Positions 31,887 to 39,538 of a stretch of DNA of 59,654 nt are shown here, in pieces. Within the stretch, counting starts at the first letter, position 1; each line of letters begins with the position of its first letter. The notes beneath the pieces are model-generated. The model was given only the letters and a program-made list of their open reading frames with translations, made no database searches and had not been told where the DNA came from. Position numbers and translations under genes: made by a program. The stretch covers positions 3,174 through 62,827 of the forward strand of contig DBYO01000010.1 in assembly GCA_002310235.1 (NCBI GenBank), given 5' to 3'. This DNA comes from Bacteroidales bacterium UBA1184. Its GTDB lineage: Bacteria; Bacteroidota; Bacteroidia; Bacteroidales; ML635J-15.

Positions 31887-34135
31887 TCACAGTGCGTATC
31901 ATTATAGAAGAACACCAATATCCTGCCAAAGCCGTTGAAAATGTGCTTGATGGTATCACCAACCTTCGCGATGTAGATGGTAAGGTTAGTGTCAACTATG
32001 TGGGGTATTATTATAATCCCAAGTTGAAGGATTGTGTGTTTGTGCTCCCTAAAGTGTTAATTGAGGACAAGGACGGAGAGGAACAGGTGTTCGGGCATTG
32101 CAAACCGGAAGAAATCATAAACCTTGAGGAGCAAAATGTTTTGAAACAGGAAGAGCATGACTTTATTTATGAGCTTTCTGTGTGGATTTATCGTGCAATA
32201 GTCTTGTACCACGATACGCATCCGAAAAGCAGCATAGTGCTGAAGCAAAATGTGCAGCAGATGTCTAAAGGTCGTATGAGACGCAAGCACAACACTTTTC
32301 TTGATATTCTTTTGGCTCTGCAAAAGTTCAATCGCGAAAACCAGGATTTCTTCTTCTTTGTGTTGCGTAATCTGCATTCGGGTTACAACAAAATTAACTG
32401 GACACGAACGATAAGCCACTCGTCGGCATATATACAAGATGATACTCCAGTTTACTTGAATCCTGTAAACAAAAAGCGTCAAATCAATTTCGACGAGGAA
32501 CTTCTAATAATTTTCTTCTCGATACTGCATTACATAAATGTTCAATATGGTTTTCCTATAACTATTAATGTTAATTTTCCGCTTATTACAGGTCAACAAT
32601 TTGAAAATTATAGGAACGGATTTGGCAAAACCCGACTTTTGCAAATAAAATACAAGTATTTTTCCGACAAAGCCTTGTATCTATGGGAATTGTGCTATGC
32701 ATTCTTTGACAAGAGCAAGCAGGTGAATGTCGATGTCAATGAGCGCGAGTATCTGTTGGTAAAGAATTTCAATATTGTATTCGAAGCGATTATTGATGAA
32801 CTTGTTGGTGGCACTAACGATAATCTTCCTGAAGAACTTAAAGACCAGCCCGATGGCAAGCGGGTTGACCATTTGTATCAATACCGCGACCTTACAAACA
32901 ATGATGATGAAAAGCCAATATATTATATTGGCGATTCAAAATATTACAAGCGCAATACAAAACTTGGAAAAGAAAGCGTTTATAAGCAGTTTACCTATGC
33001 ACGCAATGTAGTACAATGGAATATGGATTTGTTCAATGATAGCGAACCTTTGCAACAAAAAGGTCATATCCGCTTGAACGATGAAATTACCGAAGGTTAC
33101 AATATTATTCCAAACTTTTTTATTTCTGCGGAACAAAACACATTGGAGCGTAAAGATGATATTCATTTGACCGACAAGTCGGAAAAGTATTTCCAATCGC
33201 GACACTATGATAATCGTCTGTTCGATAGGGATACATTCCTTATTGCTCATTACGATGTCAACTTTTTATTTATTATTGCTTTGTATGGTCGCAATAACAA
33301 GTCGGAAAAATCTGTATGGCAAGAAAAGGTGCGCAAAATGTTCCGCGAGGAAATCCAAAAAATGCTGGAAGAAAAATTCCATTTCTATGTAATGACGGCA
33401 AAGGAAAATGTGAGTGCTGTAGCGTATATAGATGATCATTTTCAAGAACTTTTGGGAAAAATCTTTACTCCCTATAACGATAGAGGTTCACAAAAATATT
33501 TTTCTCTCGCATTGGACAGAAATAAGAAGTTCGATGATGAGAACGAAGCATTGCTTGGCCAATTGGAAGAGTTCTTTTATGTGAAGCCTTGTAAAATAGG
33601 TGATAATCCTCAGAACATATTGCCAAAAGTAGAGCCATTGTCAGCGAAAATGGCAGTGCCGTCCACCTTCTTAACACTTCATTATTTGGAACGTTACGCT
33701 GATAAAGAAATTCTTATTGGATGCTATCGCGATCAGGACCATTTGAACTGGATTTTGGGAAACAACGACAAAGGCACTCTAATTTATAATATCCGTCTTG
33801 ACAAAAGCCGTTCTGGAGCACAGAAAATAAGTCATCTTGAAAAAAAAGAGGTCAGTTTTGTGATATTATATGAAATCGGTCATGAAAATGACAATAGAAA
33901 TCGTGTTTTCCATGTTCACCATCATGCAACTATGGATAAGGAACGCATGAAGAAGGCATGGTACAAAAAGCCTCATGGCAAGTATTTTTGTTATGTTTTC
34001 GATGAGGAAGTTACATTAGGAAATATTGATGTTGCTCGTTTGATTAATGATTGGCGAAAAGAAAATCCAGATGCAGAAGTTGGAACACCAATTTTTATGA
34101 AGGGAGAAGATGTGATTAAATACAGAAAATATTAG
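31880..34135 (+). CDS. LlaJI-family / McrC-like restriction endonuclease subunit
   Basis: A 751-residue protein, much longer than E. coli McrC (~350). The N-terminus (VNYVGYYYNPKLKDCVFVLPKV) is typical of LlaJI R2 proteins. A PD-(D/E)XK nuclease core is visible at ~residues 330-360: GKRVDHLYQY then IYYIGDSKYYKR (D-...-D-S-K). The last ~150 residues form a further domain (ILIGCYRDQDHLNWIL, FHVHHHATMDKERMKKAW) of unknown role. The start is TTG at 31880, inside the mcrB end, or GTG at 31892. No ATG fits. McrB would drive translocation and this subunit cut. Confidence 0.85.
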   Translation: MLVTVRIIIEEHQYPAKAVENVLDGITNLRDVDGKVSVNYVGYYYNPKLKDCVFVLPKVLIEDKDGEEQVFGHCKPEEIINLEEQNVLKQEEHDFIYELSVWIYRAIVLYHDTHPKSSIVLKQNVQQMSKGRMRRKHNTFLDILLALQKFNRENQDFFFFVLRNLHSGYNKINWTRTISHSSAYIQDDTPVYLNPVNKKRQINFDEELLIIFFSILHYINVQYGFPITINVNFPLITGQQFENYRNGFGKTRLLQIKYKYFSDKALYLWELCYAFFDKSKQVNVDVNEREYLLVKNFNIVFEAIIDELVGGTNDNLPEELKDQPDGKRVDHLYQYRDLTNNDDEKPIYYIGDSKYYKRNTKLGKESVYKQFTYARNVVQWNMDLFNDSEPLQQKGHIRLNDEITEGYNIIPNFFISAEQNTLERKDDIHLTDKSEKYFQSRHYDNRLFDRDTFLIAHYDVNFLFIIALYGRNNKSEKSVWQEKVRKMFREEIQKMLEEKFHFYVMTAKENVSAVAYIDDHFQELLGKIFTPYNDRGSQKYFSLALDRNKKFDDENEALLGQLEEFFYVKPCKIGDNPQNILPKVEPLSAKMAVPSTFLTLHYLERYADKEILIGCYRDQDHLNWILGNNDKGTLIYNIRLDKSRSGAQKISHLEKKEVSFVILYEIGHENDNRNRVFHVHHHATMDKERMKKAWYKKPHGKYFCYVFDEEVTLGNIDVARLINDWRKENPDAEVGTPIFMKGEDVIKYRKY

Positions 34136-34145
34136 AAATCAACTT

Positions 34146-34160
34146 ATAAGAAATTCTTAT
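34146..34160. other. 15-bp palindrome after the nuclease gene
   Basis: ATAAGAA-A-TTCTTAT is a perfect inverted repeat 10 bases after the stop codon. With only a single-base centre it is more likely a protein-binding site than a terminator. Confidence 0.35.
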
Positions 34161-34209
34161 TAGTTCGACAAAAAAAGTAATAGACAAGTAAACGTAATAT
34201 CCACCACCT

Positions 34210-34761
34210 ATGCCCGACCCTCTAACTCCCGAACAGCGCCATCGTTGCATGTCGCACATACTAAGCCGCGACACAAAGCCCGAACTGAAGGTTAGGCATT
34301 GGCTGTGGCAACACGGTTATCGCTACCGCCTCAACGTGAAAGGCGTGCCAGGGAAGCCCGACATTGTAATGCGTCGCTACCGCACAGCCATTTTCGTAAA
34401 CGGATGCTTCTGGCATGGTCACAATGTGGATTTCGATCTTAATAATGCGAAAAATGGCGTAAAAAGTTCGGAATGTTGCAAGATTCCTAAATCGAACACA
34501 GAGTTCTGGACATCGAAAATTCGCCGAAATCAGGAGCGCGACCGTAAGAATTGCCAGCTTTTGATAGAAAACGGCTGGCAGGTGATAATCCTCTGGGAAT
34601 GCCAACTGAAACCAAAAACTATCGAAAACACCATGCAACAGGTGGAAATCGCGCTCAACGACTATTTTATCCGCACTTTCAGTCGCAACACAAAACCTTA
34701 TGTCAGCATCGATGAGGATAGCCTGCCTATAGCAGCGGAAGATGCTGCCGATTACGAATAG
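34210..34761 (+). CDS. vsr: Very short patch repair endonuclease
   Basis: A 183-residue endonuclease that nicks T:G mismatches arising from deamination of 5-methylcytosine. The catalytic positions fall at the same numbers as in E. coli Vsr: D51 (GKPDIV), F67-W68-H69 (GCFWHGH) and H71. C66 and a Cys in WECQLK serve the structural zinc. A ~15-residue insert (NVDFDLNNAKNGVKSS) before CCKIPKS shifts one zinc Cys. The ~40-residue C-terminal tail is extra. It is 75 bp beyond the nuclease gene and about 9 kb from the methyltransferase whose damage it would repair. Its codon use is closer to the housekeeping genes. Confidence 0.93.
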   Translation: MPDPLTPEQRHRCMSHILSRDTKPELKVRHWLWQHGYRYRLNVKGVPGKPDIVMRRYRTAIFVNGCFWHGHNVDFDLNNAKNGVKSSECCKIPKSNTEFWTSKIRRNQERDRKNCQLLIENGWQVIILWECQLKPKTIENTMQQVEIALNDYFIRTFSRNTKPYVSIDEDSLPIAAEDAADYE

Positions 34762-34825
34762 TTCGCCACAGAGGCAACCAATTAAAAAATCCAAAATCGT
34801 AAAACCAAAATCGTAAATAATATTG

Positions 34826-34833
34826 TATCTTTG
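34826..34833 (+). promoter_or_regulatory. -7 box (TATCTTTG) of pheT
   Basis: Exact match 20 bases before the ATG at 34854. Duplicated AAAATCGTAAA motifs lie just upstream. Confidence 0.6.
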
Positions 34834-34853
34834 CAACCCAAAATTGATTTACG

Positions 34854-37286
34854 ATGAAGATTTCATACAATTGGCTTAAGAACTATGTGTCGTTTGACGA
34901 ATCGCCGGAAGAACTGGCTGCAATATTAACAAGCGTTGGACTGGAAGTTGATGGAACTGAAGAAGTTTCGTCGGTGCCAGGCGGACTGCAGGGCTTCGTA
35001 ATAGGCGAAGTGCTCACCTGTGTTGCTCATCCAAATTCCGACCATCTGCACGTTACTACAGTAAATGTCGGCGGTGACGAACCATTGCATATCGTGTGCG
35101 GTGCTCCAAATGTGGCTGCAGGACAGAAAGTCGTTGTTGCTACCATAGGCACCAAGATTTACGCAAAGGACGGCGTGTTCGAAATCAAGAAGTCGAAACT
35201 TCGCGGTGAACCTTCCGAAGGTATGATTTGCGCTGAGGACGAAATGAATATCGGCACTTCGCACGACGGAATCATGGTTCTGCCAGCCGATGCAAAGGTG
35301 GGTACGCCTGCTGCCGAATATTTCAAGGTGGAAAACGACACCGCCATCGAAATCGACATCACTCCAAACCGTATCGATGGTGCTTCGCACATAGGCGCCG
35401 CCCGCGATGTGGCTGCCGTTAAGGGTATAAAATACAATATCCCCAAGGCCGAAATCACCGAGAATCCAAAGAATGAAATCAAAATCGACATCAAGATAGA
35501 AAATACCGAGGCTTGCCGCCGCTATATGGGCATCTGCCTTACCGACGTGAAGGTGCAGGAATCGCCCGAATGGCTGAAGAACCGCCTGAAATCGGTCGGC
35601 TTGAATCCTATAAACAACATCGTGGATGTCACCAACTTCGTGCTTTACGAAACTGGCAATCCGCTTCACGCCTTCGACGCCGACAAGATTGCCGGACGTC
35701 AGATTGTCGTGAAGAATGTCGCAGAGGGAACACCATTTGTAACTCTCGATGGCGTTGAGCGCAAGCTTTCGGCTCACGACCTTATGATTTGCAATGCCGA
35801 GGAGCCAATGTGCATCGGCGGTGTGTTCGGCGGTCAGAAGTCGGGCATCTCCAACGAGACAAAGAACGTTTTCATCGAGGCTGCATATTTCAGCCCGGTA
35901 TCAATCCGCAAGACTTCGAAGTTCCATGGTCTGAAAACCGACGCTTCGTTCCATTTCGAGCGCGGTGTTGATATCAACATGGTGCCTTACGCATTGCGCC
36001 GTGCCGCAAGCCTGATTGTTGAAATGGGCTGCGGTCGTATCGCTTCCGAAATTACCGATGTTTATCCTAACAAGATAGAGCCAGCAATAGTTGACTACAA
36101 CATCGACCGTGGCAATGCGCTTATCGGCAAGGAAATTCCCGAAGCACGCGTACGCGAAATCATCGGTCTGCTCGACATGAAGATTCTCGAGGACAAGGGC
36201 CGCGACCTGAAGCTCGAAATCCCGACCTACAGGGTCGATGTAACCGGCGAAGCCGACGTGGTTGAGGACATAATGAGAATCTACGGCTACAACAACATCG
36301 AGGTTCCGAACCATATTTCGTTCAGCATCAACTATCCCGAAAAGCCCGAACCGCAGAAGATGATGAATCTCGTTTCGGATGTGCTCACAGGCATGGGCTA
36401 CACCGAAATAATGTGCCTCTCGATGATTTCTGCTGACGACATTGCCGAGAACAGCGAGTACGCAAACCGCATCGTGAAGATTTACAATCCGTTGAGCCGC
36501 GAACTGAACGTTATGCGTCCGTCGTTGCTTTATGGCGGACTCAACAGCATAAAGGCCAACCTGAACTACAAGAACGGCGACCTTAAGTTCTTCGAGTTCG
36601 GTCGTACCTATTATTATAATGCCGACAAGCAGATTTCCGACATCACCGCATACAGCGAAACCCAGTACATCGGAATGTGGATTACAGGCAAGCGTAATCC
36701 GTTGAGCTGGAACCTGAAGGACAATCCTACCGACTACTTCATGCTGAAGTCGGGCGTGGCTGCAGTGCTCAAGAAAATTGGCATTGACATGTCGGCATTG
36801 AAGTTCGAGGTTTCGTTGGACGAAAAGTTCAGCACTTTCCAGTCGTTCAAGCTGAAGGACAAGGAAGTAGCACGCATCGCCGTTGTTTCGAAGGCATTGC
36901 TCAAGAAGATGGACATAGACCAGGATGTTTTCTATGCCGAAATCAACTGGGATGTACTTCTGAAGTTTGCCAAGACGCACAAGATTGAATATCAGCCTAT
37001 TTCGAAGTTTCCACGTGTACGCCGCGACCTTGCATTGCTCATCGACAAGTCAGTAACCTACGCTCAGTTGGAAGAAGTTGCACGCAGGACAGAGCCTAAG
37101 CATATTGTTGAGGTCGGTCTGTTCGATGTCTATGAAGGCAAGAACCTTGAGCCGGGCAAGATTTCGTATGCATTGAGCTTCGAACTCGAGGACACCGAAA
37201 AGACTATGACCGACAAGCAGATCGACAAGATCATGCAGAAGCTCATAATGTTCTACGAGAAGGAACTTGGCGCAAAAGTAAGATAG
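34854..37286 (+). CDS. pheT: Phenylalanyl-tRNA synthetase beta subunit
   Basis: The large subunit of the (alpha-beta)2 enzyme that charges tRNA-Phe. 810 residues: MKISYNWLKNYV, the tRNA-binding EMAP-like domain (GFVIGEVLTCVAHPNSDHL in part: HPNSDHLHV, VCGAPNVAAGQKV), the B3/B4 editing domain (EIDITPNRIDGASH, DVTNFVLYETGNPLHAFD), B5 (ALIGKEIPEARVREIIGLL), and the C-terminal FDX-ACB domain (SKFPRVRRDLALLID). pheS is not in the window, as is common in this phylum. Confidence 0.97.
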   Translation: MKISYNWLKNYVSFDESPEELAAILTSVGLEVDGTEEVSSVPGGLQGFVIGEVLTCVAHPNSDHLHVTTVNVGGDEPLHIVCGAPNVAAGQKVVVATIGTKIYAKDGVFEIKKSKLRGEPSEGMICAEDEMNIGTSHDGIMVLPADAKVGTPAAEYFKVENDTAIEIDITPNRIDGASHIGAARDVAAVKGIKYNIPKAEITENPKNEIKIDIKIENTEACRRYMGICLTDVKVQESPEWLKNRLKSVGLNPINNIVDVTNFVLYETGNPLHAFDADKIAGRQIVVKNVAEGTPFVTLDGVERKLSAHDLMICNAEEPMCIGGVFGGQKSGISNETKNVFIEAAYFSPVSIRKTSKFHGLKTDASFHFERGVDINMVPYALRRAASLIVEMGCGRIASEITDVYPNKIEPAIVDYNIDRGNALIGKEIPEARVREIIGLLDMKILEDKGRDLKLEIPTYRVDVTGEADVVEDIMRIYGYNNIEVPNHISFSINYPEKPEPQKMMNLVSDVLTGMGYTEIMCLSMISADDIAENSEYANRIVKIYNPLSRELNVMRPSLLYGGLNSIKANLNYKNGDLKFFEFGRTYYYNADKQISDITAYSETQYIGMWITGKRNPLSWNLKDNPTDYFMLKSGVAAVLKKIGIDMSALKFEVSLDEKFSTFQSFKLKDKEVARIAVVSKALLKKMDIDQDVFYAEINWDVLLKFAKTHKIEYQPISKFPRVRRDLALLIDKSVTYAQLEEVARRTEPKHIVEVGLFDVYEGKNLEPGKISYALSFELEDTEKTMTDKQIDKIMQKLIMFYEKELGAKVR

Positions 37287-37386
37287 ACGAGTGTTCGTTA
37301 GTTATAGCATTCATTTGCCGTAAAATCAAGGACGGTGCGCTATACAAAAGGTTTGTATTGTTGACGTTGCCGTGTTGATAAAAAGG

Positions 37387-37403
37387 ATAATGCTTTGCAT
37401 TAT
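37387..37403 (+). terminator. Possible weak terminator after pheT
   Basis: ATAATGC-TTT-GCATTAT is a perfect 7-bp stem with a 3-base loop, followed by AGAGTTTTAT. The stem is AT-rich and the T-run poor. Confidence 0.35.
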
Positions 37404-37451
37404 AGAGTTTTATGACGAATGTCCACGTGTGAAAAAAATCTGTCCGATTTG

Positions 37452-37481
37452 TTTGCATCTGCATAAAAAGATATATCTTTG
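37452..37481 (+). promoter_or_regulatory. Promoter of rho (TTTG-N18-TATCTTTG) with long leader
   Basis: TTTG at 37452-37455 and TATCTTTG at 37474-37481 give a well-spaced promoter. The transcript would carry about 160 nt before the rho ATG. The leader includes a CCCC-AGA-GGGG hairpin near 37593. Such a leader could serve autoregulation by Rho itself. Confidence 0.6.
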
Positions 37482-37647
37482 CACTGCAATTGATAAGGCA
37501 TCAATTCATTTCTGAAGATTAAAAATCACAATAGAAATATTCTCACGATTGCTTGTTGGTTTTAGGTTTTGGTACTTATTGATTGATACAATGCCCCAGA
37601 GGGGAAAAACAAATTTACGATTAATTTTAATAACATTTAACTTTAAA

Positions 37648-39465
37648 ATGAAGAGTTATTCAGAGTTGAACGACAAATTGTTGCCTGAACTCAGAGAATA
37701 TGCAAAAGGCTTGGGTATCAAAAGAGTTGAGGCTTTTAGAAAACAGGATTTGATAAGAAAGATAATGGATGCGGAAGATCCTGATTTTGAAGATGAAATT
37801 GATGACGATGATGATCTCCTTGTTGGTGTAACCGATATTATGGCACCTTTGCCAGAAAGAAACATACGTTCTAGCGAGACCGCAGACGACGATGAAGAAG
37901 AAAAGGATTCGGAAGATGGCGCAGATGATAATACGCAGCATAGAAGGCGTCAGCGCAGAGCAAGAATTCAGTCTCCGATAATGACTACACATTTGGATGA
38001 AACTGGAGCCGGAGCAAAACTGGTATTTAACAATCAGGAGAATCAAAGACCTCAGAAAATAAATGCTGAGCCAGTTGCAAGAGTTTCTGTAGATACGGTT
38101 CAGAAGGTGGATGCCGTGAATTTTCAGCAGAATGGCGGCGAATATCAGCAGAGCCGCCAGGATGCAAAGAAGCCGTTCCAGAGATTCGATCAGCAGCGTA
38201 ATAACAATCAGCGCAACGACAACAATGGCGCTCAGTCTCAGCCTCGCCAGCAGCAGCTGCCACTTGATAACGACAACCGTCAGCAGCAGACAAATGTATC
38301 GCAGAATCAACCTATAGAAGAACCTAAACCTAATTACGATTTTTCAGGTATCGTAACAGTATCTGGCGTACTTGAGATTATGCCCGAAAATTACGGTTTC
38401 TTGCGCTCGTCGGATTACCATTACCTGAATTCTCCGGACGATGTTTATGTTTCGCAGTCGCAGATAAAGTTGTTCGGTCTTAAGACTGGTGATACAATCG
38501 AAGGTTCGGTTCGTCCGCCAAAGGAAGGAGAGAAGTATTTCCCATTGACTAAGATTATAAGCATAAATGGTTTGGATCCGGCTTTGGTGCGCGACAGAAT
38601 TCCATTCGATCATCTCACTCCTTTGTTCCCAACCGAAAAGTTCAACATTACGGGCAAAGGTCATGCAACACTTTCTACGAGAGTTGTAGATTTGTTCACT
38701 CCGATTGGAAAAGGTCAACGCGGTCTTATTGTTGCTCAGCCAAAGACAGGTAAAACTGTTTTGCTTCAGGAAATTGCAAATGCAATAGCGGCAAACCACC
38801 CCGAAGTTTACCTTATCATATTACTTATCGACGAGCGTCCGGAGGAAGTTACAGATATGGCTCGTAACGTAAACGCAGAAGTTATCGCTTCTACTTTCGA
38901 CGAACCAGCAGAACGCCACGTAAAGGTTGCAAGCATAGTTCTTGAAAAAGCAAAGCGTATGGTAGAATGCGGTCACGATGTGGTTATTCTGCTCGACTCC
39001 ATTACCCGTCTAGCACGTGCATATAACACTGTTGCTCCTGCATCTGGTAGGGTTTTGTCGGGTGGTGTCGATTCCAACGCACTTCACAAACCGAAACGTT
39101 TCTTCGGCGCTGCTCGTAACATCGAAAACGGTGGCTCGCTTACCATTCTTGCAACGGCACTTACCGAAACTGGCTCCAAGATGGACGATGTGATTTTCGA
39201 GGAATTCAAGGGTACTGGTAACATGGAACTTCAGCTCGACCGCAAGCTATCGAATCGCAGAATTTACCCTGCTGTGGATGTTACCGCTTCGAGTACACGT
39301 CGCGAGGATTTGCTTGTAAATCCAGACCTTGTAAACCGCCTGTGGGTAATGCGCGAGTTCCTTGCCGACATGAATTCTGTGGAGGCTATGGAGTTCATCC
39401 GCGCACGTTTGCCGCAAACCCCAACCAACGAGGAATTCCTCCTCACTATGGACAAGGGCTTATAA
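37648..39465 (+). CDS. rho: Transcription termination factor Rho with long polar insert
   Basis: A hexameric RNA helicase that ends transcription. 605 residues against about 420 in E. coli. Residues 1-50 are the Rho N-domain (YSELNDKLLPELREYAKG, AFRKQDLIRKI). Residues ~60-235 are an acidic then Gln/Asn/Arg-rich disordered segment (RFDQQRNNNQRNDNNGAQSQ). The CSD RNA-binding domain follows (GVLEIMPENYGFLRS), then Walker A PKTGKTVLLQ, Walker B VILLDSITRLARAYN and the Q/R loops. Start ATG 37648 gives the conserved MKSYSEL. Disordered inserts of this kind are characteristic of Bacteroidota Rho and have been linked to phase separation in a gut Bacteroides. Confidence 0.96.
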   Translation: MKSYSELNDKLLPELREYAKGLGIKRVEAFRKQDLIRKIMDAEDPDFEDEIDDDDDLLVGVTDIMAPLPERNIRSSETADDDEEEKDSEDGADDNTQHRRRQRRARIQSPIMTTHLDETGAGAKLVFNNQENQRPQKINAEPVARVSVDTVQKVDAVNFQQNGGEYQQSRQDAKKPFQRFDQQRNNNQRNDNNGAQSQPRQQQLPLDNDNRQQQTNVSQNQPIEEPKPNYDFSGIVTVSGVLEIMPENYGFLRSSDYHYLNSPDDVYVSQSQIKLFGLKTGDTIEGSVRPPKEGEKYFPLTKIISINGLDPALVRDRIPFDHLTPLFPTEKFNITGKGHATLSTRVVDLFTPIGKGQRGLIVAQPKTGKTVLLQEIANAIAANHPEVYLIILLIDERPEEVTDMARNVNAEVIASTFDEPAERHVKVASIVLEKAKRMVECGHDVVILLDSITRLARAYNTVAPASGRVLSGGVDSNALHKPKRFFGAARNIENGGSLTILATALTETGSKMDDVIFEEFKGTGNMELQLDRKLSNRRIYPAVDVTASSTRREDLLVNPDLVNRLWVMREFLADMNSVEAMEFIRARLPQTPTNEEFLLTMDKGL

Positions 39466-39483
39466 AGGTTTCTAAAATATTAT

Positions 39484-39522
39484 TATATTTGCAAGTCGGG
39501 AATTTTTCTCGGCTTGCTTTTT
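39484..39522 (+). terminator. Terminator of rho overlapping a -7-like box
   Basis: GCAAGTCG (39491-39498) pairs with CGGCTTGC (39510-39517), followed by TTTTT. The sequence TATATTTG (39484-39491), an exact -7 match, touches the stem. The same bases may end the rho transcript and start that of the next gene. Confidence 0.6.
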
Positions 39523-39538
39523 GTTATATGATAATTAT

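Noticed and set aside
34261..34836. 191-codon frame antisense to vsr
   Set aside because: It mirrors the vsr gene, whose catalytic residues are intact.
35901..36980. Long open frame (359 codons) antisense to pheT
   Set aside because: It is a shadow of the GC-richer pheT coding sequence. The protein has no motif and pheT is certain.
37549..37647. Upstream in-frame start for rho
   Set aside because: The added 33 residues are unlike any Rho N-terminus. MKSYSEL at 37648 is the conserved start.
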